A DNA stretch of 51,475 bases, from NCBI GenBank assembly GCA_025454405.1, contig JALOON010000050.1, forward strand, positions 1 through 51,475. The letters run 5' to 3'. Source of the DNA: Oscillatoriaceae cyanobacterium Prado104. GTDB lineage: Bacteria; Cyanobacteriota; Cyanobacteriia; Cyanobacteriales; Microcoleaceae. Below are positions 41,803-49,925 of the stretch, in pieces; the first letter of the stretch is position 1; each line of letters starts with the position of its first letter. The position numbers were made by a program, and so were the translations under genes. The notes beneath the pieces are model-generated. The model saw nothing but the letters and a program-made list of their open reading frames with translations, was not told where the DNA came from and did no database searches.

Positions 41803-42903
41803 CTACGAAATAAACTGTTCTATATTGAGATTGCGACTCCCAAGAACAGCTTCAAATAACTCAGTAGAAAGAGCTTGTTCTACCGACCAAACACCCGGTT
41901 TTTGCAGTTTTCCTTCTAACATTAATTGAGCTATACTGCCTGTACCGATGCCAGTAGCAGCAGCAGCATTTGAATGCACGACAGCCGATCTAACTGTAGC
42001 GGGTTTGCCGTTTTTGATACCAGTTACTTGCGATCGCACTGCCACTCCAACACCGCTAAAATTATTAGTAACTGCGGTCATCCCGTAACTAACATAGGAG
42101 AGAAATTCAATCACCGAGTTATTTCTCAACCAGCTAGCAGGCCAATATTTCGCAACAAACCAAGTCAGGTGATTGTAAATATCGGGAGACGTGCCGAATT
42201 TAGTAATAACGGTTTTTACCGGGAAAGTTTCGGGTAAAGTAATTGCTTCCGGCATATCGAACCAGTAAACGCTTGTTTTGCCGTAGGGTGCGGGAAATTC
42301 GATCGATTCGCGATCGCTGTAGGGTTTTACTTGCTGCAATTTCCCATCAATCCACACATCAAAAGGCGTTTGCAAACCTAAAAAAGTAGTGCGCATGACA
42401 GTAACGCCAGCACCGCCAGAACCGCCCACCACATAACTCAAATGGATCTGTTCTGCCTCGTCTAATTGCTCGACATCTCGGCGCACCATGCTGTTAGAAA
42501 CTCCGGGAAATATACCCGTATTGATAATAGCTGTTACCCCGGCATCTCTAGCTTGGTTCCGGCATTCTAAAGCCCTGCGAGTAAAGCTGCGGCTGTCACT
42601 GACATCGGCATAGTTAACGCCCCCATCAATGCAAATTTTGAGAACATTTGCATCGCGGTAGTGAAAAGGGCCCGCACAGTGAACGACAAGATTAGAGGAT
42701 GAAACCGCTTGGCGCAATGCCGCACTATCTGCTAAATCTAAAGCTAAATACTGCACTCGATCGGACAGAAACTCCCCAGGGATAGATCCTTGAGGGTCGC
42801 GTCCGGTAATCGTAATTTCTGCGTCGGTATGGGTAACAAGGTCTCGGGCAACGCTGCTGCCAATTCGCCCCCGCCCGCCGACAATCAAAACTCGGTTTGT
42901 CAT
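41803..42903 (-). CDS. Saccharopine-dehydrogenase-like NAD(P)-binding oxidoreductase
   Basis: The 366-residue protein has an N-terminal Rossmann fold, VLIVGGRGRIGSSVARDL, then LALDLADSAALRQAV and VVHCAGPFHYRDANVLKICI, as in the saccharopine dehydrogenase NADP-binding family (Sacchrp_dh_NADP). VNYADVSDS and the glycine-rich GGSGGAGVTVMRTTFLGLQT follow. Such proteins include lysine-catabolic enzymes but also uncharacterised oxidoreductases and membrane-associated relatives; this one is of the short, uncharacterised type. It is monocistronic. A specific substrate cannot be assigned. Confidence 0.82.
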   Translation of the reverse strand: MTNRVLIVGGRGRIGSSVARDLVTHTDAEITITGRDPQGSIPGEFLSDRVQYLALDLADSAALRQAVSSSNLVVHCAGPFHYRDANVLKICIDGGVNYADVSDSRSFTRRALECRNQARDAGVTAIINTGIFPGVSNSMVRRDVEQLDEAEQIHLSYVVGGSGGAGVTVMRTTFLGLQTPFDVWIDGKLQQVKPYSDRESIEFPAPYGKTSVYWFDMPEAITLPETFPVKTVITKFGTSPDIYNHLTWFVAKYWPASWLRNNSVIEFLSYVSYGMTAVTNNFSGVGVAVRSQVTGIKNGKPATVRSAVVHSNAAAATGIGTGSIAQLMLEGKLQKPGVWSVEQALSTELFEAVLGSRNLNIEQFIS

Positions 42904-42924
42904 CGCTCAAAAAAGGGTAACGCT

Positions 42925-43016
42925 AAGTAGTGAGTTGACAGTTGACAGTTGACAGTTGTCATCAGTCATCAGTCATCAGTCATCAGTCATCAGGAAGAAA
43001 GAAGAAGGAAGAATGC
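42925..43016. repeat. Heptad arrays (TTGACAG, CATCAGT)
   Basis: Three or more TTGACAG units (about 42931-42956), then about five CATCAGT units (42959-42993), then a GAAGAAG-rich run. They lie upstream of the leftward oxidoreductase gene. Confidence 0.8.
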
Positions 43017-43174
43017 CGAACCACTAAGGTTTTGGGTCATTCGTATCCTGCGTTTAATTAGGTTAACTTACTTAATCTGATTTTTCCTAATTCCAGACAT
43101 AATTTCCATCTGCATAAAGGCTGAATTTTTGATAATATCGGGTATTAAGAGTATCGTTCGCTCGACTTTCCCGT

Positions 43175-43258
43175 GGGTCTGGGTGAAGCATTTGGACATT
43201 AGATCGACGTTTTGAGTCATAAATTGTCGCCCAAATAGTACGCCGCTACATTTATTGC
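43175..43258. repeat. Dispersed 85-bp repeat, copy B (inverted)
   Basis: GGGTGAAGCATTTGGACAT, CATAAATTGTCGCCCAAATA and GTACGCCGCTACATTTATTG are the reverse complement of copy A at 20821-20907. It stands about 30 bases before the truncated HEAT gene fragment and may mark a deletion or rearrangement endpoint. Confidence 0.8.
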
Positions 43259-43288
43259 CAAGCTAGAGATTCTTTTTAAGAGATATCT

Positions 43289-43390
43289 AATTTGGCAAAA
43301 GATGCTCCAGACTTAGAGAAAGTGTTAAGGGAGATCGCCCTTCGTTTTCCCCTAATGCGCTATCAAGCAGCATCAATACTCACGCAGTAA
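43289..43390 (+). pseudogene. 3' end of a lost HEAT-repeat gene
   Basis: The 33 codons read NLAKDAPDLEKVLREIALRF then PLMRYQAASILTQ and stop. This is the C-terminus shared by the two intact HEAT proteins (KDAPDLEK...LRF...AESIL.Q). The first ~230 codons are gone. The fragment is followed by the same spacer that follows the HEAT gene ending at 44542, so it is the end of a further copy of the cassette. Confidence 0.85.
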
Positions 43391-43392
43391 TT

Positions 43393-43503
43393 AAGAATTG
43401 GCTCGTTGTGTTACAGTGAAAGTTATAGATCGCGCTAAATTTTAGGATGTTTTGAAGGGCGATCGGCATTTTACCTTAATATTAGTTTCACGAGTTAAAC
43501 GCT
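43393..43503 (+). promoter_or_regulatory. Duplicated upstream region, copy 1
   Basis: This stretch aligns closely with 44545-44656, including GATCGCGCTAAATTTTAGGA, GGGCGATCGGCATTTT and CTTAATATTAGTTTCACGAG. Each copy leads into a leader frame and a small basic protein. TAATAT may be a -10 box. A shared promoter is likely but not proven. Confidence 0.55.
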
Positions 43504-43536
43504 ATGGCACAACAGAAACATGACTTCGGAAGGTAA
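43504..43536 (+). CDS. 10-codon leader overlapping the next gene
   Basis: The frame reads MAQQKHDFGR then TAA. It overlaps the ATG of the following small protein (43520) in another frame. The identical nucleotide sequence occurs at 44657-44689. A GAG lies about ten bases before this ATG, whereas the internal ATG has no evident ribosome site. It may be a translated leader that couples translation, or a relic of an older start with a frameshift. Confidence 0.4.
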   Translation: MAQQKHDFGR

Positions 43537-43720
43537 CGTCGCCGATACGGGGATTTTAAAAGAAGCCCAGCAACTCAAGCAAGATGGTTTAGCTTCATCA
43601 ATAGGTGAAGCACTGAAAATACTGATGAAGAATGCCGAGTGCAATGAGGATAATGTTAAAATTCAGAAAATAAAAGCAACTCAAAAAGCTAAAGGCAAGC
43701 GTCGCAGCCGCCACAGATAA
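43520..43720 (+). CDS. Small basic protein of the HEAT cassette, copy 1
   Basis: No family is recognised. The 66-residue protein begins MTSEGNVADTGILKEAQQLK, has a central helix (IGEALKILMKNAECNEDNVK) and a very basic tail (KAKGKRRSRHR). Its N-terminus matches that of the paralogue at 44673, with VADTG and the A-x-Q-L helix kept. The HEAT gene follows 27 bases later, so the two probably form an operon. The basic tail suggests nucleic-acid or membrane contact. Confidence 0.7.
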   Translation: MTSEGNVADTGILKEAQQLKQDGLASSIGEALKILMKNAECNEDNVKIQKIKATQKAKGKRRSRHR

Positions 43721-43747
43721 AAAAAACAATTATAACAGGTAAAAATC

Positions 43748-44542
43748 ATGAACAAGCAAAGTATTGAAATGCTTCTGAATGATTGCGATTCAGACGAAAC
43801 GACAAGGCAAGCCCGGGCAATTCTGGATTTAGTTGATGCAGGAGTTTATGAGGCTGCACCAAAAATAATGAGATTGCTAAAGTCACCAGATGCAGCTATT
43901 CGATTCACTGCCGCAGGAGCATTGGGTTATCTGGGAAGCGAGGAAGTAGAGACAGTCGGTCCTGCATTAATGAACTTGCTGGAAGATAAAGAAGAAATCG
44001 TAAGATCTGAAGCTGTGGAAGCTCTGGGAGATCTAAATTATATCCCAGCAGTTGAAGCGATCGAATATTTGCTCAGAAAAGACCCTTCAGCATTAGTACG
44101 CGCATCGGCGGCGGAAACTCTCGGGTATTTAGGAGAAGCTAAATCGATCGAACCTCTCGAACTTTCACTGCTTGATTCTCGTGAAGATGAAGCTGTGAGA
44201 TGTTATGCTGCAAATGCGATCGGGCTGTTAGGTACATCGCAGCTATTGCCCAAACTAGAAAACTCTCTCAAATCGGAACTTCCTTTATCAGTAAAAGCTG
44301 AATTATTCGGTGCGACTTACTGGTTGGGCGCGCCGGAAAATCTTGCAAAATTAGTGGATTTGTTGGCGAAAGCTGATGAAGATTTTGCCGATCGCATTTT
44401 GACAATTTTAACAGATTTAAAAGAGCGCGAACCAGCTCCTAATTTAATTAAAGATGCTCCAGATTTAGAGAAGATGTTGGGGGAGATCGGTCTTCGTTTT
44501 CCCCTGCTGCTGCATCATGCAGAATCAATACTCGCGCAGTAG
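43748..44542 (+). CDS. HEAT-repeat protein, copy 1
   Basis: The 264-residue soluble protein is built of about six HEAT/PBS-lyase-type repeats: VYEAAPKIMRLLKSPDAAIR, FTAAGALGYLGSEEVETVGP, LVRASAAETLGYLGEAKSIE, VRCYAANAIGLLGTSQLLPK. The C-terminal cap is KDAPDLEKMLGEIGLRFPLL. HEAT-like repeats of this kind occur in phycobilin lyases and in scaffold proteins; no lyase-specific feature is evident. It is closely similar along its length to 45057-45851. Confidence 0.82.
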   Translation: MNKQSIEMLLNDCDSDETTRQARAILDLVDAGVYEAAPKIMRLLKSPDAAIRFTAAGALGYLGSEEVETVGPALMNLLEDKEEIVRSEAVEALGDLNYIPAVEAIEYLLRKDPSALVRASAAETLGYLGEAKSIEPLELSLLDSREDEAVRCYAANAIGLLGTSQLLPKLENSLKSELPLSVKAELFGATYWLGAPENLAKLVDLLAKADEDFADRILTILTDLKEREPAPNLIKDAPDLEKMLGEIGLRFPLLLHHAESILAQ

Positions 44543-44544
44543 TT

Positions 44545-44656
44545 AGAAATTTGTCAGTTATGTTACGATGAAAGTTAGTCGATCGCGCTAAATTTTAGGA
44601 GTTTTTGAGGGGCGATCGGCATTTTCCCTTAATATTAGTTTCACGAGTTAAACGCT
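44545..44656 (+). promoter_or_regulatory. Duplicated upstream region, copy 2
   Basis: See 43393-43503; the two differ at scattered positions. Conservation extends through the leader and into the first codons of the small protein. Confidence 0.55.
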
Positions 44657-44689
44657 ATGGCACAACAGAAACATGACTTCGGAAGGTAA
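44657..44689 (+). CDS. 10-codon leader, copy 2
   Basis: The same 33 bases as 43504-43536 (MAQQKHDFGR, stop), with the start of the small protein again 16 bases in. Confidence 0.4.
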   Translation: MAQQKHDFGR

Positions 44690-44906
44690 CGTCGCAGATA
44701 CAGGTGTACTAGAACAAGCTAACCAACTCATCCAAACAGGTCAAGCACCAGATATGCTTGCAGCGCTCAAAATCCTGAAAGAGCAAGCTAGACAAAATAA
44801 AGATAAGGCAGAATTAGATAAAATTCAAACTACTCAGAAAGCATTTGATGGCAAGAGAAGCCGACGCAGTGGCAATAAGAAAAAGAAGAAAAAGACAAAG
44901 AGATAA
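44673..44906 (+). CDS. Small basic protein of the HEAT cassette, copy 2
   Basis: The 77-residue paralogue of 43520-43720 reads MTSEGNVADTGVLEQANQLI and then LAALKILKEQARQNKDKAEL. Its tail is longer and almost entirely basic (GKRSRRSGNKKKKKKTKR), encoded by an A-rich run that could promote slippage. The distance to the HEAT gene is 150 bases rather than 27. The extra DNA carries ILELFFDNCD-like codons in another frame (about 44956-44985), faintly like a HEAT protein start. Confidence 0.68.
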   Translation: MTSEGNVADTGVLEQANQLIQTGQAPDMLAALKILKEQARQNKDKAELDKIQTTQKAFDGKRSRRSGNKKKKKKTKR

Positions 44907-45056
44907 GCTTATTAAAAATGAAGTGTCACTGCACAAATATGAAGCATCTCACTTGATTGAATTATTTTTTGACAATTGCGATGCTAAATATACAAGCAAG
45001 CAAGCGGGGTATCTCGCTCGCACTACAAAACCTAAACTAAGAGGCTCCTAAAAAAT

Positions 45057-45851
45057 ATGAACGTGCTGACAACTGAAAAACTGCTAGATTATTGCGATTC
45101 TGATGATTGTGCGCTGCAAACAGAAGCACTCATACAACTTGTAGATGCAGAAGTTTATGAGGCTGTACCGAAGATATTAAGGTTGTTAAAGTCATCGGAT
45201 GAATTAATTCGATCGCACGCAGCAGAGGCATTGGGTTATCTAGGAATCGATGAAGTAGAAACAGTCGGTTCTGCATTAATGCCCTTGCTAAAAGATCCAG
45301 AAAAACTGGTGAGATCGGAAACAGTTGAAGCGCTGGGCGAACTGGGTTATACTCCCGCGATCGCACATATAGAATATATTTTAAGAAATGACCCTTCAGC
45401 ACTGGTTCGCGCATCAGCAGCAGAAACTCTTGGATATTTAGAAGATCCTAAATCGATCGCAACTCTCGAACTTTCTTTGCTCGATAAAGATGAGGATCGA
45501 GCAGTTAGAGGTTATGCTGCTAATTCGATCGGACTTTTAGGCACATCTCAGTTATTACCCAAATTGGAAAAGTATTTAGAATTGGATCTACCTTTATCAG
45601 TACAAGCTGAATTGCTGGCAGCGAGGTATTGGTTGGGCGCGAAAGAAGACCTCAATAAACTATTAAGTTTGTTAGAGAATGCTGATGAATTTCTAGCAAC
45701 GATAATTCTGAATATTTTAACAGACTTGAAAGAGCGCGAACCAGCTCCAAGTTTGGCAAAAGATGCTCCCGATCTAGAGAAGGTGTTGAGGGCGATCGGC
45801 TTGCGTTTTTCCCTGATGCGACATCATGCAGAATCAATAATGTCGCAGTAA
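45057..45851 (+). CDS. HEAT-repeat protein, copy 2
   Basis: The 264-residue paralogue of 43748-44542 has the same length and repeat order: VYEAVPKILRLLKSSDELIR, ALGYLGIDEVETVGSALMPL, LVRASAAETLGYLEDPKSIA, VRGYAANSIGLLGTSQLLPK, and a C-terminus KDAPDLEKVLRAIGLRFSLM. Changes are spread out and conservative, so both copies appear to be under selection. A weak GAGG-like site (AGAGGCTCC) precedes the ATG. Confidence 0.82.
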   Translation: MNVLTTEKLLDYCDSDDCALQTEALIQLVDAEVYEAVPKILRLLKSSDELIRSHAAEALGYLGIDEVETVGSALMPLLKDPEKLVRSETVEALGELGYTPAIAHIEYILRNDPSALVRASAAETLGYLEDPKSIATLELSLLDKDEDRAVRGYAANSIGLLGTSQLLPKLEKYLELDLPLSVQAELLAARYWLGAKEDLNKLLSLLENADEFLATIILNILTDLKEREPAPSLAKDAPDLEKVLRAIGLRFSLMRHHAESIMSQ

Positions 45852-45867
45852 TTATGCCTAGCATCTA

Positions 45868-47322
45868 CTAACTCGATCGGCCTGGAGGAATCATACATTT
45901 CCAAGAGCTAACTCTCACTTTTTCTAACCCTATGCTTTTAGCAATCTCAAGCACTCGATCGTATTCTTTCGCTTGAATCGAACTTTTAGCGAGATGCTCC
46001 AATGCTGCATATTTTACCGATTCGTCTGCTGTCGATCGAGCAAATTCGATAATTTTGTCCGAATTGTTTTCGCTCTTTGCATATTCATAAATAATTGACA
46101 TTAACAGCGCTCTTCGATCGGATTTGTTATCTAAAATTTTAGTTATTTCGATCGTTCGATCGAATGACAAGTCTTGTTTTACCATCAATTCTGCGATCGC
46201 CCCTAACGGATCGCCTCCTGACACAAGAGAAGGCTCAACCAGTTGCATAATTAACTCATATTGTCCGATTTCAGCATAGCGGTAGCCAACTGCCCACAAT
46301 GCTTGTTCTTTGTGAGCTTCGTTTTCTAAACTTTCAGCAAATTCAAGTGCTTTGTCAAATTGCCCTGCTTTAGCATAACCGTCAGCTATATCCTTCATTG
46401 CCTCCCATTTCCAATCATTCTCCTCATCATCATCTGGGTCATTTATCATTCCTGCAATTTCCTTAGCCCATTCAAATTGTTCGGCTGCAACATAATTTTT
46501 TACCACTTTAATCAACGCTGAGTTTTTCCAATCATTATCTATAGTTGCAACAATTTTCAGGGCTTCATCAGAGTAACCCGCTTCGGCATATTCGCTAGCT
46601 ATCCAAGCCAAAGCTAATTCTTTTTGTTCGTTATCTATTATAATTTCAGCAGTCTGGATGGCTCGATCGAATTGTCCTGTTTCAGCATATTTTCTGGCTA
46701 TATTACTCAAAAACCAAGCTTTGTTACAGTCATTCTCTATTAGTTGGACAATCTCTAAAGCTGTATCTGCTTGTCCTAATTGTAGCTGGACATAATAGGA
46801 AATATGAGCTAACATCCAGTCTGGATATAGATTGTTTTTTATAACCCAAGCAATTCTGACAATTTCAGTCATTATTTCACCAGCTTTGCTGGCTTGTTCC
46901 GCTCGGCTGTAACTGCAAGAAGTATGAATCAAAGCCCGAGCTTTATAATAGTTATTTTCTATTGTTTTGGCAATACTGAGAGCTAAGTCAGGTTGTCCCG
47001 ATGCTGCAATTTGAGATGCGATCGCGCTTAATACGCCAGCTTGAAAATCCCCATCTTCTATACCTCGTGCCACCTTAACAGCAGAGTCGTAGTTTCCTAC
47101 TTTAGCATAACTGTGGAGGAACTTATCTATCACTTGCTCTCTTACAGAAAATGAGCCTTTAGGCAAAGATTTAGAAGTACTATCCGGGAATGTTTGAGCT
47201 ATCCGAAAACCTCTAGCAAAGTTGTCTTCTGCTCGATCGATTTGTTCCAACTTTAGATAACTGTCACCGATTTCAATTAACTCCAAAGCTCGATTTCGCT
47301 CTTTTAAAGATTGGGATGACAT
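45868..47322 (-). CDS. TPR-like repeat protein
   Basis: The start ATG 47322 is chosen because AGGAAG lies about ten bases before it; an upstream in-frame GTG at 47331 is too close to that site. The 484-residue soluble protein consists of about eleven helical repeats of ~35 residues with the pattern A..YA.AGQFD.AL..A..I (IARKYAETGQFDRAIQTAEI; IASEYAEAGYSDEALKIVAT; IADGYAKAGQFDKALEFAES). This is a TPR/Sel1-like solenoid for protein binding. It is convergent with the HEAT cassette, and 28 bases downstream of the YgiT-like gene on the same strand. Confidence 0.82.
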   Translation of the reverse strand: MSSQSLKERNRALELIEIGDSYLKLEQIDRAEDNFARGFRIAQTFPDSTSKSLPKGSFSVREQVIDKFLHSYAKVGNYDSAVKVARGIEDGDFQAGVLSAIASQIAASGQPDLALSIAKTIENNYYKARALIHTSCSYSRAEQASKAGEIMTEIVRIAWVIKNNLYPDWMLAHISYYVQLQLGQADTALEIVQLIENDCNKAWFLSNIARKYAETGQFDRAIQTAEIIIDNEQKELALAWIASEYAEAGYSDEALKIVATIDNDWKNSALIKVVKNYVAAEQFEWAKEIAGMINDPDDDEENDWKWEAMKDIADGYAKAGQFDKALEFAESLENEAHKEQALWAVGYRYAEIGQYELIMQLVEPSLVSGGDPLGAIAELMVKQDLSFDRTIEITKILDNKSDRRALLMSIIYEYAKSENNSDKIIEFARSTADESVKYAALEHLAKSSIQAKEYDRVLEIAKSIGLEKVRVSSWKCMIPPGRSS

Positions 47323-47349
47323 TACCTGCACTTCCTCTCGAATCGCTAA

Positions 47350-47580
47350 CTACACAAACTCATACACGGGAACTTCCAACGTTCGGCTTGGCTTGTTTCT
47401 TTTCCAGATGATTTGCTGCAGGCGTTCTACTGTTTCGGGTGAGAAAAAACGCTCTCCTGTTTCCAAACAAAATCTAGCTGGCACATTTTCGATAATTATG
47501 AAATTTCCATCTGTTTCCCAAATATAATTAACTTTTTGTTCGATCGAGGTGTCTTTCCAGACTTCATTACTAGGAAACAT
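47350..47580 (-). CDS. YgiT-type zinc-finger-like protein lacking first cysteines
   Basis: The 76-residue protein matches the C-terminal half of YgiT-type antitoxin-like proteins: NYIWETDGNFIIIENVPARF, then CLETGERFFSPETVERLQQI and a tail EVPVYEFV. Usual members have two CxxC pairs. Here the N-terminal pair is absent (MFPSNEVWKDTSIEQ) and the second is reduced to one cysteine (FCLETG), so zinc binding is unlikely. Several cyanobacterial relatives share this form. Such genes often accompany a small toxin; none is next to it. Confidence 0.72.
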   Translation of the reverse strand: MFPSNEVWKDTSIEQKVNYIWETDGNFIIIENVPARFCLETGERFFSPETVERLQQIIWKRNKPSRTLEVPVYEFV

Positions 47581-47722
47581 AATTGCTTGCAGATTTATCT
47601 AAAACTTAACTTTCAATTATAAATAAAATTACGCTGTTTGGCAACTCAGCGCAATGGAAATATTAAATCGATCGACCCAAAAAATGTCCGCCCCCTGCTG
47701 CTACAGGACTTGCACGCGGGAT

Positions 47723-47902
47723 TTCAGAAACCGGGTTTTTGAGCGAATCTATGAGTTGCAACGCAGTTTTAGAGTAAAAACCCGGTTTCTTTGGCGCAGT
47801 GCGTCAGCCCTGTTTTAGGGCTTCAGAAACCGGGTTTTTGAGCGAATCTATGAGTCTCAACGCAGTTTTAGAGTAAAAACCCGGTTTCTTTGGCGGAGCG
47901 CG
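47723..47902. repeat. Two tandem ~80-bp units with GAAACCGGGTTTTT ends
   Basis: Units at 47723-47803 and 47822-47902 each run from TTCAGAAACCGGGTTTTTGA through CGAATCTATGAG to AAAAACCCGGTTTCTTTGGC. They are nearly identical and the ends of each are inverted copies. The rest of 47581-47913 has no gene. The block ends about ten bases before the crtO stop. Confidence 0.88.
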
Positions 47903-47913
47903 CAAATCCCGTT

Positions 47914-49605
47914 TTAATTAATCCGAAATACCGACTTAGCCGTCGATTTCAGCGAATTAGCCGCATCTGCCAAAGTCTGCGCAAAAGGCTGTTGCGAGTG
48001 GATGAAAACGCGAGCGGTATTGCGTCCCGGCATCCCCGAAATCGAACCGCCCGGATGCGTTCCCGCACCAGTCAGATACAAACCTTCGATCGGCGTTTTA
48101 TAATTCGCCAACTCCGGCAAAGGACGGAAAAATATCATCTGATCCAGCGTCATATCAACGTGGTAATAATTCCCCTTCAAAGCTCCCAAACGCTCTCCCA
48201 ATTCTGCCGGACTTTCCACGCGGCGACCGATGATTGCATTCTTGATATTGGGCGCGTATTCTGCTAATTTATCGATGCAGCGATCGGCAACTTTGTTCTT
48301 CAATTCATCCGTCCAACCCGTACCGTGCAGACCAGTTCCTTCAGCATTTTCGATTTGGTAAGGGGCAAAAAATTCAATCCAAGCTGTATGGTGTTCGGCA
48401 GGAGCCATCGACGGATCTAACACAGTCGGAAACACCACGTACATCGACGGATCGGCATCGGGAATTCGCCCGATCGAAGGGTCGCTGTGAGCAATTTCAA
48501 CGTGTTTTACCGAGTCGGCAATTAACACGGAACCGATTAAATATTCATCTCGGTGATTCCAGCGATCGAACCTGGGAATTTCATTGAGAGCTAAGTCTAT
48601 TTTCAGAATAGTCTCGTTGTTATTCACTATTTTGCGCTCCAATCTTTCCCGCAAATTCGGATCGGCACTGTCAACATCGCTGGAGTCCATTAAATGCAGA
48701 AACAAACGCTTCGCATCAATACCAGAAATCACACCTTTCGTAGCTCGATATTCCGTACCTCCTGCAACTCTAACTCCCACAGCACGGCCGCCATCAACTA
48801 ATATTTTCTCGACTTGTTGGTCGGTCAGGATCGTACCCGCATAGCTTTTGACTAAATTGACCAGCGCTTGCACTAATGCACCCGTTCCCCCGCGCGGTCT
48901 CGCCATGCCCGGATTGTGCCGCATTGCTAGCATAATTGCGCCGACAGCAATGGTTTTTTGCGAAGGAGGCGCGCCGAGTTCCGAAGCCAATCTTGCTAGG
49001 GGTGCTTTGATAAATTCCTCGTCAAACCACTCGTTGAGAATGTCCTCAGCACTGGTAATCATCGTGCGAATAAAGTCCAGCGTTTTGTCTGGAGAACCGA
49101 TGACTGAAAACAAGTCTTTGAGTTTGGCAATATCGTAGTTGCCGGCAATATCTACGATCGACTTTGGCGGCGCGTTAAACATCGGAATCATCGCACCTAA
49201 AGCGCGCTGCCAAAAATCTGTATATTCGGCATATTTTTGAGCATCGCGCTGGTTGTAGCGGGCAATTTCCGCACAAGTTTTTTCTACGGAACCGTGCGCT
49301 AAGAAATATTTGCCGTCGGGATGCGGGCAAAAGGCAACTGGATCGCAGTACAGATATTCTAATCCGTATTTGCCCAGTTCTAACTCTTCGACAACGGGTC
49401 CTAAATGGATAAATTCGTGGTCGATCGCGCACAAATTGAATTTAAAATCTGGTAATTCGGGAATTGCTGCTTCCGTAGTTGCCGCGCCCCCAGGCACCGA
49501 ACGTTTTTCTAACAACAGGACTGTATATCCGGCTTTGAGGAGATAAGAGGCACAGACCAGTCCGTTGTGACCGGCCCCGATGATAATTACGTCATAGGTT
49601 TGCAT
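47914..49605 (-). CDS. crtO: Beta-carotene ketolase, CrtO type
   Basis: This FAD-dependent enzyme of the phytoene-desaturase superfamily puts a 4-keto group on beta-carotene, giving echinenone. The 563-residue length and remembered sequence of Synechocystis CrtO match closely: YDVIIIGAGHNGLVCASYLL, LLEKRSVPGGAATTEA, AIDHEFIHLGPV, ARPRGGTGALVQALV, TAWIEFFAPYQIENAEGTGL and the C-terminal FAD site YLTGAGTHPGGSISGMPGRN. Echinenone also serves as a cofactor of the orange carotenoid protein in many cyanobacteria. It is a single gene. A relative such as a carotenoid isomerase is less likely given the CrtO-specific segments. Confidence 0.88.
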   Translation of the reverse strand: MQTYDVIIIGAGHNGLVCASYLLKAGYTVLLLEKRSVPGGAATTEAAIPELPDFKFNLCAIDHEFIHLGPVVEELELGKYGLEYLYCDPVAFCPHPDGKYFLAHGSVEKTCAEIARYNQRDAQKYAEYTDFWQRALGAMIPMFNAPPKSIVDIAGNYDIAKLKDLFSVIGSPDKTLDFIRTMITSAEDILNEWFDEEFIKAPLARLASELGAPPSQKTIAVGAIMLAMRHNPGMARPRGGTGALVQALVNLVKSYAGTILTDQQVEKILVDGGRAVGVRVAGGTEYRATKGVISGIDAKRLFLHLMDSSDVDSADPNLRERLERKIVNNNETILKIDLALNEIPRFDRWNHRDEYLIGSVLIADSVKHVEIAHSDPSIGRIPDADPSMYVVFPTVLDPSMAPAEHHTAWIEFFAPYQIENAEGTGLHGTGWTDELKNKVADRCIDKLAEYAPNIKNAIIGRRVESPAELGERLGALKGNYYHVDMTLDQMIFFRPLPELANYKTPIEGLYLTGAGTHPGGSISGMPGRNTARVFIHSQQPFAQTLADAANSLKSTAKSVFRIN

Positions 49606-49925
49606 AAATTAAGCTCTGGGGATGAGATATTTTGCTCATTTTACAAATGTTAATATCTTGACAGTCTCTATCAAGAGAAATAGATCGGTTTTCATGAAGC
49701 TGTTTTCGCATCTTACAAAAGATGGATTTTTATTCAATGCTACCGCACGATCGCCCCGATCGCTCCTATAATTTTTTCGGATGGCCGAAGTTCGATCGTC
49801 TTCTAAGTGTTCGATTCATAGTTTGTAGTAAATACTTTAGTCCGATGAAGTTATCGACGCTCGCAATACTTTCGAGCGCGAGCGGGGATGCTCGCACTAC
49901 AACATATCAACTATCGACTGACTGA
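49606..49925. other. Intergenic leader region of crtO
   Basis: No gene is seen. The DNA between the two leftward genes includes CTTGAC/TCAAG (49658-49675), a GAGCGCGAG half-palindrome (about 49874-49884) and a fragment GCGGGGATGCTCGCACTACA also seen in degenerate form at about 45003-45026. The crtO promoter should lie here. Confidence 0.5.

Noticed and set aside
44845..45051. 68-codon basic frame between the second small protein and HEAT gene
   Set aside because: It overlaps the poly-lysine tail in another frame; only a faint similarity to a HEAT protein start (IELFFDNCD) was seen, too weak to call a gene.
49722..49925. 67-codon frame upstream of the exported TPR gene
   Set aside because: Its composition follows intergenic repeat DNA and no ribosome site or motif is present.
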